DNA from: AP-15 sp963781215
GTDB lineage: Bacteria > Pseudomonadota > Alphaproteobacteria > ATCC43930 > CGMCC-115725
Direction: 5' to 3'
Assembly: GCA_963781215.1 (NCBI GenBank)
Contig: CAWAFE010000036.1
Coordinates: 14,748 to 78,747, forward strand
DNA length: 64,000 bases
The notes under the pieces were generated by a model, which saw only the letters and a program-made list of their open reading frames with translations, ran no database searches and was not told where the DNA came from. Shown piece after piece: positions 20,223 to 27,907 of the stretch; within the stretch, counting starts at the first letter, position 1; each line of letters opens with the position of its first letter. Both the position numbers and the translations under genes were made by a program.

Positions 20223-21032
20223 TCAGGCGCCCATGCCCCAGGCGATGGCGTTGCGCAGCAAGGCGATGAAGGCGTCGGTTTCCCACGGGCGGCGAAACGT
20301 GGGCGGTGTGTTGTCCGCGGGGTCGGCGGGCCGGGCGGCCCGGATCGCCGGGTTGTGACAATGGCCGAGCGCATAGTAGGTCACGCCGCCGTCGCCGACC
20401 TCGCGGGTATAGCCGAGCACGCGGGTCCTGCCGTCGGCCTGCAGCGAGGTGTCCGTGGCGTAGAGGGTTCCAATGCTGGGCGACACGACGCTCGGGCCGT
20501 AATCCGCGGTCAGCAGGATCCGCGTCGAGCCCGGATCCTGCAGCTCAATGAAGTACGGCTCGTCCTCCACGACGAAGGAGGTGCCGAGCCCACGGGTGAG
20601 AGGGGAATCCGCGGCGCCGACTTCGACGCGAAACTCGCAGATCGGGGGATGGGTCAAGAAGCGGCTTCCAAGCAGGGTGTGGTGCTCGGTCTTGACGGTG
20701 CGGCGCATGCGCACGCCTTCCACCCGCTCGGCACGGCCGCCGCTGGTCCCGTGCAAAGCCAGCCAATGGCCGCCCGCTTCCAGCCAGCCTCGCATGGCGC
20801 GGCATTGCGCAGCGTCGGGGTAGGGGCCGGCCACGTAGGTAACCAGCAGCCGGCTGACCGGCAGCCATTTCTCGACATCCGCGAAATCGTTGGCAACCGA
20901 CGCCGGGATGTCTCGTTCGGCCAGAAGCCCGAGCAGCCGCAGGCGCGCATAATCGTGGTCGTGCCCGCTCATCGAGCCTGGCGGAAAACCGCCGGCAATC
21001 AGATGCGCGCGGCCCGGCTTCGTCTCTGTCAT
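20223..21032 (-). CDS. ThuA-like protein
   Basis: A 269-residue protein with features of the ThuA (trehalose utilisation) glutamine-amidotransferase-like fold. They are an N-terminal HLIAGGFPPGSMSGHDHDYA strand-loop, RLLVTYVAGPYPDAAQCRAM, GWLEAGGHWLALHGTSGG with a nucleophile-elbow-like turn, and GGVTYYALGHCHNPAIR near the end. The ATG at 21032 is preceded by GAGGTGATCCG. ThuA-family proteins are linked to sugar metabolism but have no firm biochemical role. The gene is convergent with the cupin gene; upstream lies a repeat-containing, gene-free stretch. Confidence 0.75.
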   Translation of the reverse strand: MTETKPGRAHLIAGGFPPGSMSGHDHDYARLRLLGLLAERDIPASVANDFADVEKWLPVSRLLVTYVAGPYPDAAQCRAMRGWLEAGGHWLALHGTSGGRAERVEGVRMRRTVKTEHHTLLGSRFLTHPPICEFRVEVGAADSPLTRGLGTSFVVEDEPYFIELQDPGSTRILLTADYGPSVVSPSIGTLYATDTSLQADGRTRVLGYTREVGDGGVTYYALGHCHNPAIRAARPADPADNTPPTFRRPWETDAFIALLRNAIAWGMGA

Positions 21033-21138
21033 CGGATCACCTCGCTCGCCGTTGGATGAAGGCAAAAGCCAGCCTCCCAGTCTCGCACCTCCCCCGGTCT
21101 TCGCCTACCCTGAAACGGTCGTTTACCGGCTGCTCCAT

Positions 21139-21170
21139 CGATGGGTTTCGCCGCGCTCAACCCATCCTAT
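21139..21170 (+). repeat. interspersed repeat, copy 1
   Basis: The unit reads from GATGGGTTTCGC through GCTCAACCCATCC to TAT: a GATGGG arm, a TTTCGC..GCTCAA centre and a CCCATCCTA arm. Two further related copies lie within 320 bases, the middle one inverted. The gene-free stretch 21033-21496 holds these three units and nothing else I can identify. Such short palindromic units are scattered through many proteobacterial genomes. Confidence 0.65.
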
Positions 21171-21382
21171 TCGAGAGCACCCCTGCCGCCGCCCCAAAGG
21201 TCGGCCACAGCTCGCTGTTTCCGCTGTAATCTGCAGGGAATCTACAGCGGCAGCGCTGTCCGCGCTTGACAAACATCGGCCGTTCGCGAACCTCAACAAT
21301 GCTACGCTAAGATGTGATTATGGCAATTTTATCGCCGAGCTCCCGTTTACGAAACCATCCCGCCGCCTCAGCTGGGCGCCGC

Positions 21383-21412
21383 AGGATAGGTTGAGCGGAG
21401 CGAAACCCATCG
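21383..21412 (-). repeat. interspersed repeat, copy 2 (inverted)
   Basis: AGGATAGGTTGAGC followed by GGAGCGAAACCCATCG is the reverse complement of copy 1 with a few differences. It forms a large inverted pair with copy 1, 212 bases apart. Confidence 0.65.
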
Positions 21413-21430
21413 CCCGGCAGAGGCCCAACA

Positions 21431-21464
21431 TGATGGGCTTCGCTATTCTCAGCCCATCCTACGC
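21431..21464 (+). repeat. interspersed repeat, copy 3
   Basis: TGATGGGCTTCGCT, then ATTCTCAGCCCATCCTACGC. Same orientation as copy 1, with diverged arms that still pair (GATGGGCT with AGCCCATC). It ends 32 bases before the isochorismatase-family pseudogene start. Confidence 0.6.
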
Positions 21465-21496
21465 GCTGAGAGCCTTTCACCAAGGAGATCTTGCCG

Positions 21497-21977
21497 GTGA
21501 CAGAGCTATATGTGGCGGCCGATCCTTATCCTTGGCCCTACAATGGCGATCTGCGGGTAGCAAATACAGCACTCGTAGTAATCGACATGCAAACCGACTT
21601 TCGCGGCATTGGCGGCTATGTTGATCGGATGGGATATGATTTATAGTTGACCCGCGCGCCGATTGTGCCGATTGCGACCGTGCTTGCCGCGGTGCGCCCG
21701 CTCGGCTTTCACATCTTTCGCAAGCGAGAAGGCCATCGCGCCGACCTCTCCGACCTGCCAGAGAACAAGCGCTGGCGGTCGCGCCGAATTGGCGCCGGTA
21801 TCGGCGACCCCAACCCTTGCGGCCGTATCCTGGTGCGTGGCGAGCCCGGCTGGGAGCTCATTCCTGAGCTTGCGCCGCGGGCCGGCGAGCCGGTCATCGA
21901 CAAGCCCGGAGGGCGCGTTCTATTCCACCGACTTTGAGCTGATGCTGCGGTTGCGCGGCATCGCCAACTTCGTACTA
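21497..21977 (+). pseudogene. isochorismatase-family cysteine hydrolase (biuret hydrolase-like), 5' fragment
   Basis: A GTG start with AAGGAG 9 bases upstream opens a frame reading LYVAADPYPWPYNGDLRVAN, ALVVIDMQTDFRGIGGYVDR and MGYDL, then an amber stop at 21644-21646. The family sequence continues in the same frame after it (LTRAPIVPIATVLAAVRPLG, HIFRKREGHRADLSDLPENK). Near 21910 the frame shifts (GAFYSTDFELMLRLRGIANF), and homology ends at about 21977. The remaining third of the gene, beginning with the catalytic-cysteine region, is found at 23661-23873. This is a true pseudogene with a nonsense codon, frameshifts and an insertion. Confidence 0.82.
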
Positions 21978-22352
21978 GCTAGAAGACCGCTCTGGCTGTC
22001 TCACGATCGGCGGCCACCTCAGACCTACCACAGCCACGGCCACTACCGGGCTGAAGAGCAGCGAGAGCGTGGTCCCACGGTATCGACCGTATAGAGCCTC
22101 GCCAACGACATTGGTGCCGTCCTTTGTCACGTCGGAAGCGAACGCCAAGTCTCCGCGGCTGTTGATGTCCTGCGGCTCGAAGTCGCCGAAGTAAATACTG
22201 TGGGGGTTATCACCCGGCGGCGCCTGGCCGCCGAGAGTGGCAACCACCTTGAAAGTATAATCTTTGGGCGGTCCTGCTTGCGCTGCGCCGGCGATTGCCG
22301 TGGCAACAGTCACGAAGGCGGTGATTATCAGAAGTTTCAGGCGTCTTGCCAT
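21978..22352 (-). pseudogene. truncated secreted protein
   Basis: ATG 22352 has a GGAGG ribosome site and starts a signal peptide (MARRLKLLIITAFVTVATAI, then AGAAQA). The mature part is DYTFKVVATLGGQAPPGDNP, HSIYFGDFEPQDINSRGDLA, FASDVTKDGTNVV. This looks like the beginning of a long secreted protein with repeated choice-of-anchor type units. It is cut off where it meets the isochorismatase 5' fragment, after about 115 residues, so it is probably a remnant carried in with the 1.67-kb segment. No function can be assigned. Confidence 0.55.
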
Positions 22353-22512
22353 AGCGTCCTCCATAAAGTGCAGAATACGAGAGCAAAGACCGTTTCAATC
22401 GGTCATTTATTGTTTCATCGCCGGGTGGCCCTTTGATTGCCGACCACCCGGCGATTTCACCTTAAAGTCAATGATAGACTGTCTACTTGGGGATACCCGC
22501 CAGTAAACCTTT

Positions 22513-23234
22513 TTATTTCAGCGATACCGGCACAACGGTGAGATTATACGAGACGTCGATATCGAACGGTTGATCCGTTGGAGACCGATTCGGCTTGGAA
22601 GTGAACTCGTGTGTGCCCCGGGTTTAAGTGGCTCCAACACTACGTAATATCCGTCGTCGACCGCTGGCGAGCAATATCGCTGGCGGACAGGAATGCCGCC
22701 CCGCCCCGTAGAGATTTTCCGCCGGCAAGGCGAACGCGAACACATCCGATTGGATCGCGACGAAACTGAGATTTCTTGACGCGGCTGACCATCAAGATTG
22801 ACCGCCAGATTGTGCGCGTCGTCGATAAAGCCCTGGCATCGTGTTTGCGCAATTGTCGCGCAGTTTCTGTTCTGGACCTGGAGCCACAGACGCCCACAGG
22901 GGCGACTGAAGCTCAACGTTGTTGATGACCGGGAAAAAGAAGCATCGTATCGTCCGGCACCGAGCAGTCACGCGTAACAGCCGGCGCTCCGCAGAAAATT
23001 GCCGGCCAGAAACCATATCGGACTGCGCTGGCCAACCATGCAGAATTCGCCACTCGAATCTGTTAGAGGATTGACTGAGACGGGAATTGACAGTGCCCAT
23101 TGCCACCATTCCGCCGTCAACGTCGGAAATTGCCCAGGCGAGACGGTTCCCTGGTCCGTTGATCCTGCTGCAGCCGGCGTCGCAAGGGTGAGTAAGACCG
23201 CCGCAGCTTTGATCGCATTGCCAAACCATTTCAT
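22513..23234 (-). pseudogene. decayed secreted protein gene with several frameshifts
   Basis: ATG 23234 has a strong GAAGGAG site. The signal peptide is MKWFGNAIKAAAVLLTLATP plus AAAG, followed by GTVSPGQFPTLTAEWWQWAL, SIPVSVNPLTDSSGEFCMVG and SPIWFLAGNF. After at least three frame changes the remaining parts can be traced: DDTMLLFPVINNVE-like, FIDDAHNLAVNLDGQP, and in yet another frame DDGYYVVLEPLKPGAHT, ending VPVSLK and a stop at 22513. Together they match one secreted protein of about 240 residues of a family of unknown function common in soil bacteria. Multiple lesions mark it as genuinely decayed. Confidence 0.65.
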
Positions 23235-23365
23235 AACGTTCTCCTTCTCAAGGACGGTCAGCGAGGGCGGAGCGCGCTCCGGGCGCAAGCTGACAGCGAG
23301 CTTATTATCGCTCGCCCAGACCAATGGTTTCCTTGATCTAGATCAATCGTAGGTCTTATGGGGAC

Positions 23366-23641
23366 CTATGCCGCGGAACCGAGCGATCGCTCGGCGATCG
23401 GCGACCGTATAGAGATGCGGCGGGTCAGCCCGCTCAAGATCACATCGACGCAATCGCCGAATGCGATCTGCCCGTCTTCCAGCGGCAGCATCACCGAGAT
23501 CGCCGCACCCGCATGCGGTTGGGGGCGGTATGCCGGCGCCATATGCGTACTCGCAAGGGCCTGTGGTAGGCGATCACCGCACCCTCGAACGCCTCTCCCC
23601 CCCAAGAGTGCCGCAGCTTCTTCAACCAGGCCGGCTTGCAA
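23366..23641 (-). pseudogene. possible fragment of a methylaspartate ammonia-lyase-like gene
   Basis: One stretch, AISVMLPLEDGQIAFGDCVD followed by VILSG, strongly resembles the N-terminal domain of 3-methylaspartate ammonia-lyase-like (enolase superfamily) proteins. Sequence on both sides does not continue the family, so at most 30-50 codons are preserved. It lies inside the 1.67-kb segment that splits the isochorismatase-family gene. I give it low confidence because it rests on one motif. Confidence 0.35.
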
Positions 23642-23660
23642 CCTGATCGGAAACCGCTCT

Positions 23661-23873
23661 AACCGGCATCACCACGGATGTCTGCGTCCATACGACGATG
23701 CGCGAGGCTAACGATCGCGGCTTCGAATGTCTGCTGCTCGAAGACTGCTGCGGCGCCACCGACCGATCAAACCACGAGCACGCGATCAAGAAGTGATCAA
23801 GATGCAGGGCGGCGTCTTTGGCACAGTGGCCAATTCGCAAGCATTGGTGGCGGCGCTCGGCTGCGACCGCTAG
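23661..23873 (+). pseudogene. isochorismatase-family cysteine hydrolase, 3' fragment
   Basis: The frame reads LTGITTDVCVHTTMREANDR, GFECLLLEDCCGATD, exactly the part missing from the 5' fragment at 21497-21977. The catalytic Cys is in TTDVCVHTT. A frameshift near 23797 moves to KMQGGVFGTVANSQALVAAL and a stop at 23871-23873. The two fragments are in the same orientation and 1.68 kb apart. An 8-base direct repeat, ACCGCTCT, stands at 21986-21993 and 23653-23660, close to both break points. Confidence 0.8.
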
Positions 23874-24011
23874 CGCGCGGCGCGTCACGCGGCGGCTACC
23901 CGGGTTTCGACCCCACTCAGGCGACGAAGCGTCGGCGCTCTTGCGGGGCGAATATCTATGCCCCGCGAGCATCCGGGTTTGGCGCTTTGCCGCCTTCGCC
24001 TCTTCCTTCCG

Positions 24012-25067
24012 TCAATGAAACCGCGGCTTCACCTTCTCGCACATCAACTGCAGCGATTTCATGACCCGCTGGTGCGGGATCTTGGTGCCGCAGTTCATCT
24101 CGGCCAGGATGCCGTCGAGGCCGAGCTCCGCCTGCAACCCCATCAGCCGGTCGGTGACCTGCTCGGGGGTGCCGACGATGATCTTGTCGCGCAATGCCTC
24201 GTCGTAGCTGATGGTCTGCAGCCGGCGGCCGCGCGCCGCCCGGTCCTCGACCGCACGCACCCCGGCGCGGGTTGCCGAATCCTCAAGCCGCTCGCCGAGA
24301 TAGCGGTAGAAATACATGATGCTGTCCTCGGGCTCCGAGCGGGCCTGCGCCGCGGTCTCGGCGATATAGACGGGCGCCCGCAGAAACACCTTGCCCTCGC
24401 CCGGATGGCCGGCGGCCTTGTAGGCCTCGCGGTAGGCGCGAATGTTCGGCGCCAGCTCCTCGAGGGTCCCTAGGCGGACCGCGACGAACACGCCATGCCC
24501 GAGCCTGCCGATCGCCGGAAAGGTGTCGGCGCTGTTGGCGGCGATGCGGATCTCCGGCCACGGCTTTTGATAGGGCTTCGGCGTCAGCCTGACGTTCTCG
24601 AAATTGTAGTACTTGCCGGAATATGAGAAGGAATCTTCGGTCCAGGCGAGCTTCAGGATTTCGAGGGTTTCGGCGAAGCGCTCGCGGCTCTCGCCATAGG
24701 GCACGCCATAGGCCTCGTAGGTGCGCGGAAAGCCGCTGCGCCCGACCCCGAAGATCAGCCGGCCATGGCTGATTTGGTCGACCGTGGCCGCCTCCTCGCC
24801 GACCCGCAGCGGATGGCACAGCGGCAACACCTGCACGCCGGTGCCAATCTTCATGCGGCTGGTGCGCGCGGCGATGGCGGCAGCGATGGTCAGCGGCACC
24901 GAGCAGACCGACCGCTCCGGCGCAACGTGGATCTCCGCCAGCCACATCGCATCGAGGCCCCACCGCTCGGCCGCATCGACCTGTGCGAACAACTCGGCGA
25001 AGGCCTCTTCCTGGCTCGTCCCGGCCGGGCATTGAAACTCGTGAAACATGCCGAACTCGAACGCCAT
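24012..25067 (-). CDS. LLM class flavin-dependent oxidoreductase, tandem copy 1
   Basis: A 351-residue luciferase-like monooxygenase. Typical blocks are MAFEFGMFHEFQCPAGTSQE, ERWGLDAMWLAEIHVAPERS, KIGTGVQVLPLCHPLRVGEE, SHGRLIFGVGRSGFPRTYEA and NFENVRLTPKPYQKPWPEIR. I chose ATG 25067, which matches the start of the tandem paralogue; GTG 25073 would add two residues. AGGGAG precedes it. The protein is closely similar over its whole length to the gene just upstream (25158-26213), so they arose by tandem duplication. The flavin (FMN supplied by a separate reductase) and the substrate are unknown. Confidence 0.9.
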   Translation of the reverse strand: MAFEFGMFHEFQCPAGTSQEEAFAELFAQVDAAERWGLDAMWLAEIHVAPERSVCSVPLTIAAAIAARTSRMKIGTGVQVLPLCHPLRVGEEAATVDQISHGRLIFGVGRSGFPRTYEAYGVPYGESRERFAETLEILKLAWTEDSFSYSGKYYNFENVRLTPKPYQKPWPEIRIAANSADTFPAIGRLGHGVFVAVRLGTLEELAPNIRAYREAYKAAGHPGEGKVFLRAPVYIAETAAQARSEPEDSIMYFYRYLGERLEDSATRAGVRAVEDRAARGRRLQTISYDEALRDKIIVGTPEQVTDRLMGLQAELGLDGILAEMNCGTKIPHQRVMKSLQLMCEKVKPRFH

Positions 25068-25157
25068 CCCCACTTCTCCCTCTCGCCTCGCGGCGGTTGA
25101 CCGTCGAGCCGGCAGATTAGATTGGATCAGACCGTGTTGCCAGCTTCGTCCCCGGCC

Positions 25158-26213
25158 TCAGTGGAGCCGGGGCTGCACCTTTTCGCAGAGCAGCTGCAAG
25201 GAGCGCATGACCCGCTCGTGCGGCACGAGCCCGCCGCAATTCAACTCGGCGAGGATGCCGGAAAGACCGAGCTGCTGCCGCAACTCTTCGAGACGGTCGG
25301 CGACCATCTCCGGCGTACCGAGGATGGCCCGGCCGCGCCGCGCCTCCTCATAGCTCATTGTCTGCAGCCGATGCGCGCCCTCGATCCGCCGCGCGGTGTC
25401 AAAGACGCCGGCGCGGTTGGCCAATTCTTCGAGCCGCGCGCCGAAGTAGCGGTAGAAATTCATCAGGCTTTCTTCGGGATCGGCGAGCGCCTGCTCCTTG
25501 GTATCGCCGACATAGACCGGGGCGCGCAGATAGACCTCGCCGTCGCCGGGATGACCCGCCGCCTTCCACGCATCGCGATAAATCTGCAGATTGGGGAGGA
25601 CCTCTTCGAGAGTGCCGCGCCGCGCGCCAACGAAAATCGCATAGCCCTGCCGGCCGGCGGAGATGAAGGTGTCTTCGCGGTTCGCCGCGATCCGCACCGG
25701 CGGATGCGGCGTGTGAAACGGCTTCGGCACGATGCAGACGTTTTCGTAATTGTAGTACTTGCCGGCAAACGAGAAGGTTTGTTCGGTCCAGGCCCGCTTG
25801 ACCACCTCGAGCACTTCGGCAAAGCGTTCGGGGCTTTCGCCATAGGCGATGCCATAGGCCTCGTAAGCGCGCGGAAAGCCACTGCGGCCGACGCCGAAGA
25901 TCAGCCGGCCATGGCTGATGTGATCGACGGTGGCCGTCTCTTCCGCCAGCCGCAGCGGCTGGCACAATGGCAGAACCTGGACCCCGAGGCCGATCTTGAT
26001 GTTGCTGGTGCGGGCGGCGATGGCACTCGCGATAGTCAGCGGCACCGCGCAGACCGAGCGCTCGGGCGCCATATGGATTTCGGCCAGCCAGATCGCGTCG
26101 AGCCCCCAGCGCTCGGCGGCATCGACCTGCTCGAACGCTGTCGTAAACGCCTCGGCCTCGGTCTGACCCGGGCGCCGCTGAAACTCGTGGAACACGCCAA
26201 ATTCGAATGCCAT
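25158..26213 (-). CDS. LLM class flavin-dependent oxidoreductase, tandem copy 2
   Basis: A 351-residue paralogue of the next gene, with the same block order: MAFEFGVFHEFQRRPGQTEA, ERWGLDAIWLAEIHMAPERS, KIGLGVQVLPLCQPLRLAEE, SHGRLIFGVGRSGFPRAYEA and NYENVCIVPKPFHTPHPPVR. It ends SLQLLCEKVQPRLH against SLQLMCEKVKPRFH in copy 1. Differences concentrate in the middle and C-terminal third (residues about 150-320), where substrate specificity usually lies. Spacing of about 90 bases to copy 1 and 22 bases to copy 3 suggests one transcript. Confidence 0.9.
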   Translation of the reverse strand: MAFEFGVFHEFQRRPGQTEAEAFTTAFEQVDAAERWGLDAIWLAEIHMAPERSVCAVPLTIASAIAARTSNIKIGLGVQVLPLCQPLRLAEETATVDHISHGRLIFGVGRSGFPRAYEAYGIAYGESPERFAEVLEVVKRAWTEQTFSFAGKYYNYENVCIVPKPFHTPHPPVRIAANREDTFISAGRQGYAIFVGARRGTLEEVLPNLQIYRDAWKAAGHPGDGEVYLRAPVYVGDTKEQALADPEESLMNFYRYFGARLEELANRAGVFDTARRIEGAHRLQTMSYEEARRGRAILGTPEMVADRLEELRQQLGLSGILAELNCGGLVPHERVMRSLQLLCEKVQPRLH

Positions 26214-26235
26214 TCAATTTACTCCTCTCGAATGC

Positions 26236-27267
26236 TCACTTGCCGGCGAGGGCAAAGGCGGGTTGGTCGGCGAAGGCCGGCATGACCTCGCGGGCAAAGC
26301 GGCGGATGTTTTCGCGCGAGCCGCCGAAATTGATGATTACATACTCGACCCCGCCTTGCCGCAATGCTTCGAGCTTGCGCGCGATCTCGTCGGGTGTGCC
26401 GAAGAGCGCGCTCTCGGCGCTTTCGTAGCGGGCCTCTTCCTCGTGCGATTTGAAGCGCGCGCGAGCCTCGCCGTCGGGGCGCCGCGCCAATGCGTTGATC
26501 CGCATGTGTCCCTGATACCGCCGCTCCAGCGCGGCCTCCTTGTCGGCGGCGTTCTTGGCGATGTGCACGGCACGGGCGACCGCGACATGCATCGGGTCGA
26601 AGACCCGGCCGCGCGCCTCGACATCTTCGCGGAACTGGGCGACCTGCTCGAGGATCTCCCCGGCCAGCGAATGCTGGCCCAGGAGCATGTTGTAGCCGCG
26701 CTCGGCGACCTGCCGCACCGAGGCAGCGCTGCCGGCCCCCATCCAGAACGGCGGGTGCGGCTTCTGCGCGGCCGGCGGCTCGACGACGATGTTATCGAAC
26801 TGCCAGAACCTGCCGCGGTGCGAGAACGGCGTCTCGGAGACGAAGGCCCGGGTGATCACGTCGAGCGCTTCCTCGAAGCGCGGATCGGCCTCCTCCATGG
26901 CCACGCAGAACCCGGCGAACTCGTTCCAGCGATAGCCCTTGCCGACCCCGAAATCGAGCCGGCCGCCGGACAAGAGGTCGAGCGTGGCCGCCTGCTCGGC
27001 GAGCAATACCGGGTTGTGCCACGGCAACACCAGCACCGCCGTGCCGAGCCGCAGATGCCGCGTGCGGGCGCCGAGCCAGGTCAACAGGCTGAGGCTCGCC
27101 GACACCTGGCCGAAGCCGGTGAAATGGTGCTCGACGAGAAAGGTGCTGTAATAGCCCAGCGCCTCGGCCTCGACATTGTTGTCGATGAACTCGCGAAACC
27201 CTTGGCTGCTGTCGCTGTCGGGGCCGGCGCGTCTTGCCTGCGCGCTGCCGAATAGCCCAAATCGCAT
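26236..27267 (-). CDS. LLM class flavin-dependent oxidoreductase, more distant third copy
   Basis: A 343-residue luciferase-like monooxygenase: MRFGLFGSAQARRAGPDSDS, EALGYYSTFLVEHHFTGFGQ, RLGTAVLVLPWHNPVLLAEQ, SGGRLDFGVGKGYRWNEFAG and PHPPFWMGAGSAASVRQVAE. It belongs to a different subgroup from the two tandem paralogues downstream. The ATG at 27267 has an AGGAG site; the open frame further upstream carries no family sequence. It is the first gene of the three-gene LLM run. Confidence 0.9.
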   Translation of the reverse strand: MRFGLFGSAQARRAGPDSDSSQGFREFIDNNVEAEALGYYSTFLVEHHFTGFGQVSASLSLLTWLGARTRHLRLGTAVLVLPWHNPVLLAEQAATLDLLSGGRLDFGVGKGYRWNEFAGFCVAMEEADPRFEEALDVITRAFVSETPFSHRGRFWQFDNIVVEPPAAQKPHPPFWMGAGSAASVRQVAERGYNMLLGQHSLAGEILEQVAQFREDVEARGRVFDPMHVAVARAVHIAKNAADKEAALERRYQGHMRINALARRPDGEARARFKSHEEEARYESAESALFGTPDEIARKLEALRQGGVEYVIINFGGSRENIRRFAREVMPAFADQPAFALAGK

Positions 27268-27406
27268 TGCGGGAAACTCCTGCCGGTGCTTCACCCTTAT
27301 GTCACGATTGCGATGACCGACCAAGTGTGCGCGAGCATTCGCCGTTCCGGCCCTCGGCATCGCCGCTGTACAATCGCGACGTCTCCCATTCCGAAGGAGC
27401 CCGACC

Positions 27407-27633
27407 GTGCTCGCCAACATCCCTGCGACCCAGACCCTGATCGAGATCAAGGCGCCCGGCGGGCCGGAGGTGCTGGTGCCGACGACAAGGCCGGTGACCC
27501 CGGCCCCGGCGATCCGAATCAACCGCGCCGATTGCCTGCAGAGGATGGGACGGACCAACGTCTTCGAGCGCATGCATCTGCAGTCGGGTGAAGCGTTTCT
27601 GGTGCAGGGCGGGTCGAGCGGCATCGGTATCAC
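27407..27633 (+). pseudogene. internally deleted copy of the quinone oxidoreductase gene
   Basis: From its GTG start this stretch is about 90 percent identical by eye to the start of the full gene at 29691. It lacks two internal blocks: a short one between residues RPV and NRADC, and a large one of roughly 70 codons between RMGR and TNVFERM. The retained pieces are IPATQTLIEIKAPGGPEVLV, NRADCLQRMGR and TNVFERMHLQSGEAFLVQGG with SSGIGIT. Homology stops abruptly at 27633, where the Rossmann domain would continue. The joins keep the frame, but the product could not bind NADPH properly. It is a remnant of a duplication. Confidence 0.8.
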
Positions 27634-27869
27634 CCGGATGCCCTGCTCTTATAGGCGATGCGTGACGATGTTCACCGAGGAATTGCCGTGGCCTGAAGGC
27701 CGCGACAAAGGAGTTGGCGATGGGCAAGGCGATCTGCGACTGGCTAGCTCGGCTGGCGACGCCCGGGGTGAGTTGCGTCAAATCGTTGGAGCCGATCCAG
27801 AACCCGGCCGCGCAAAAGACTCTATCGCGATGACGTTCGGCATTTCGCACTGCGGTCCTGTTCGGAGCT

Positions 27870-27899
27870 GCCGCCGCCCGCCCGCGTGAGGGCGGCGGC
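27870..27899 (+). terminator. GC-rich hairpin, possible terminator
   Basis: GCCGCCGCCC at 27870-27879 pairs perfectly with GGGCGGCGGC at 27890-27899 around a 10-base loop. Only CTTCC follows, without a T-run, so intrinsic termination is uncertain. It stands directly before the TPR/OGT gene and after the truncated quinone oxidoreductase copy. Confidence 0.35.
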
Positions 27900-27907
27900 C
27901 TTCCGGC

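Noticed and set aside
21139..21464. Possible CRISPR array
   Set aside because: Repeats are few, diverged, in alternating orientation and unevenly spaced; no cas genes are present.
23661..23873. In-frame TGA in the isochorismatase 3' fragment as a selenocysteine codon
   Set aside because: The conserved sequence after the TGA is in a different frame, so it is a frameshift, not Sec insertion.
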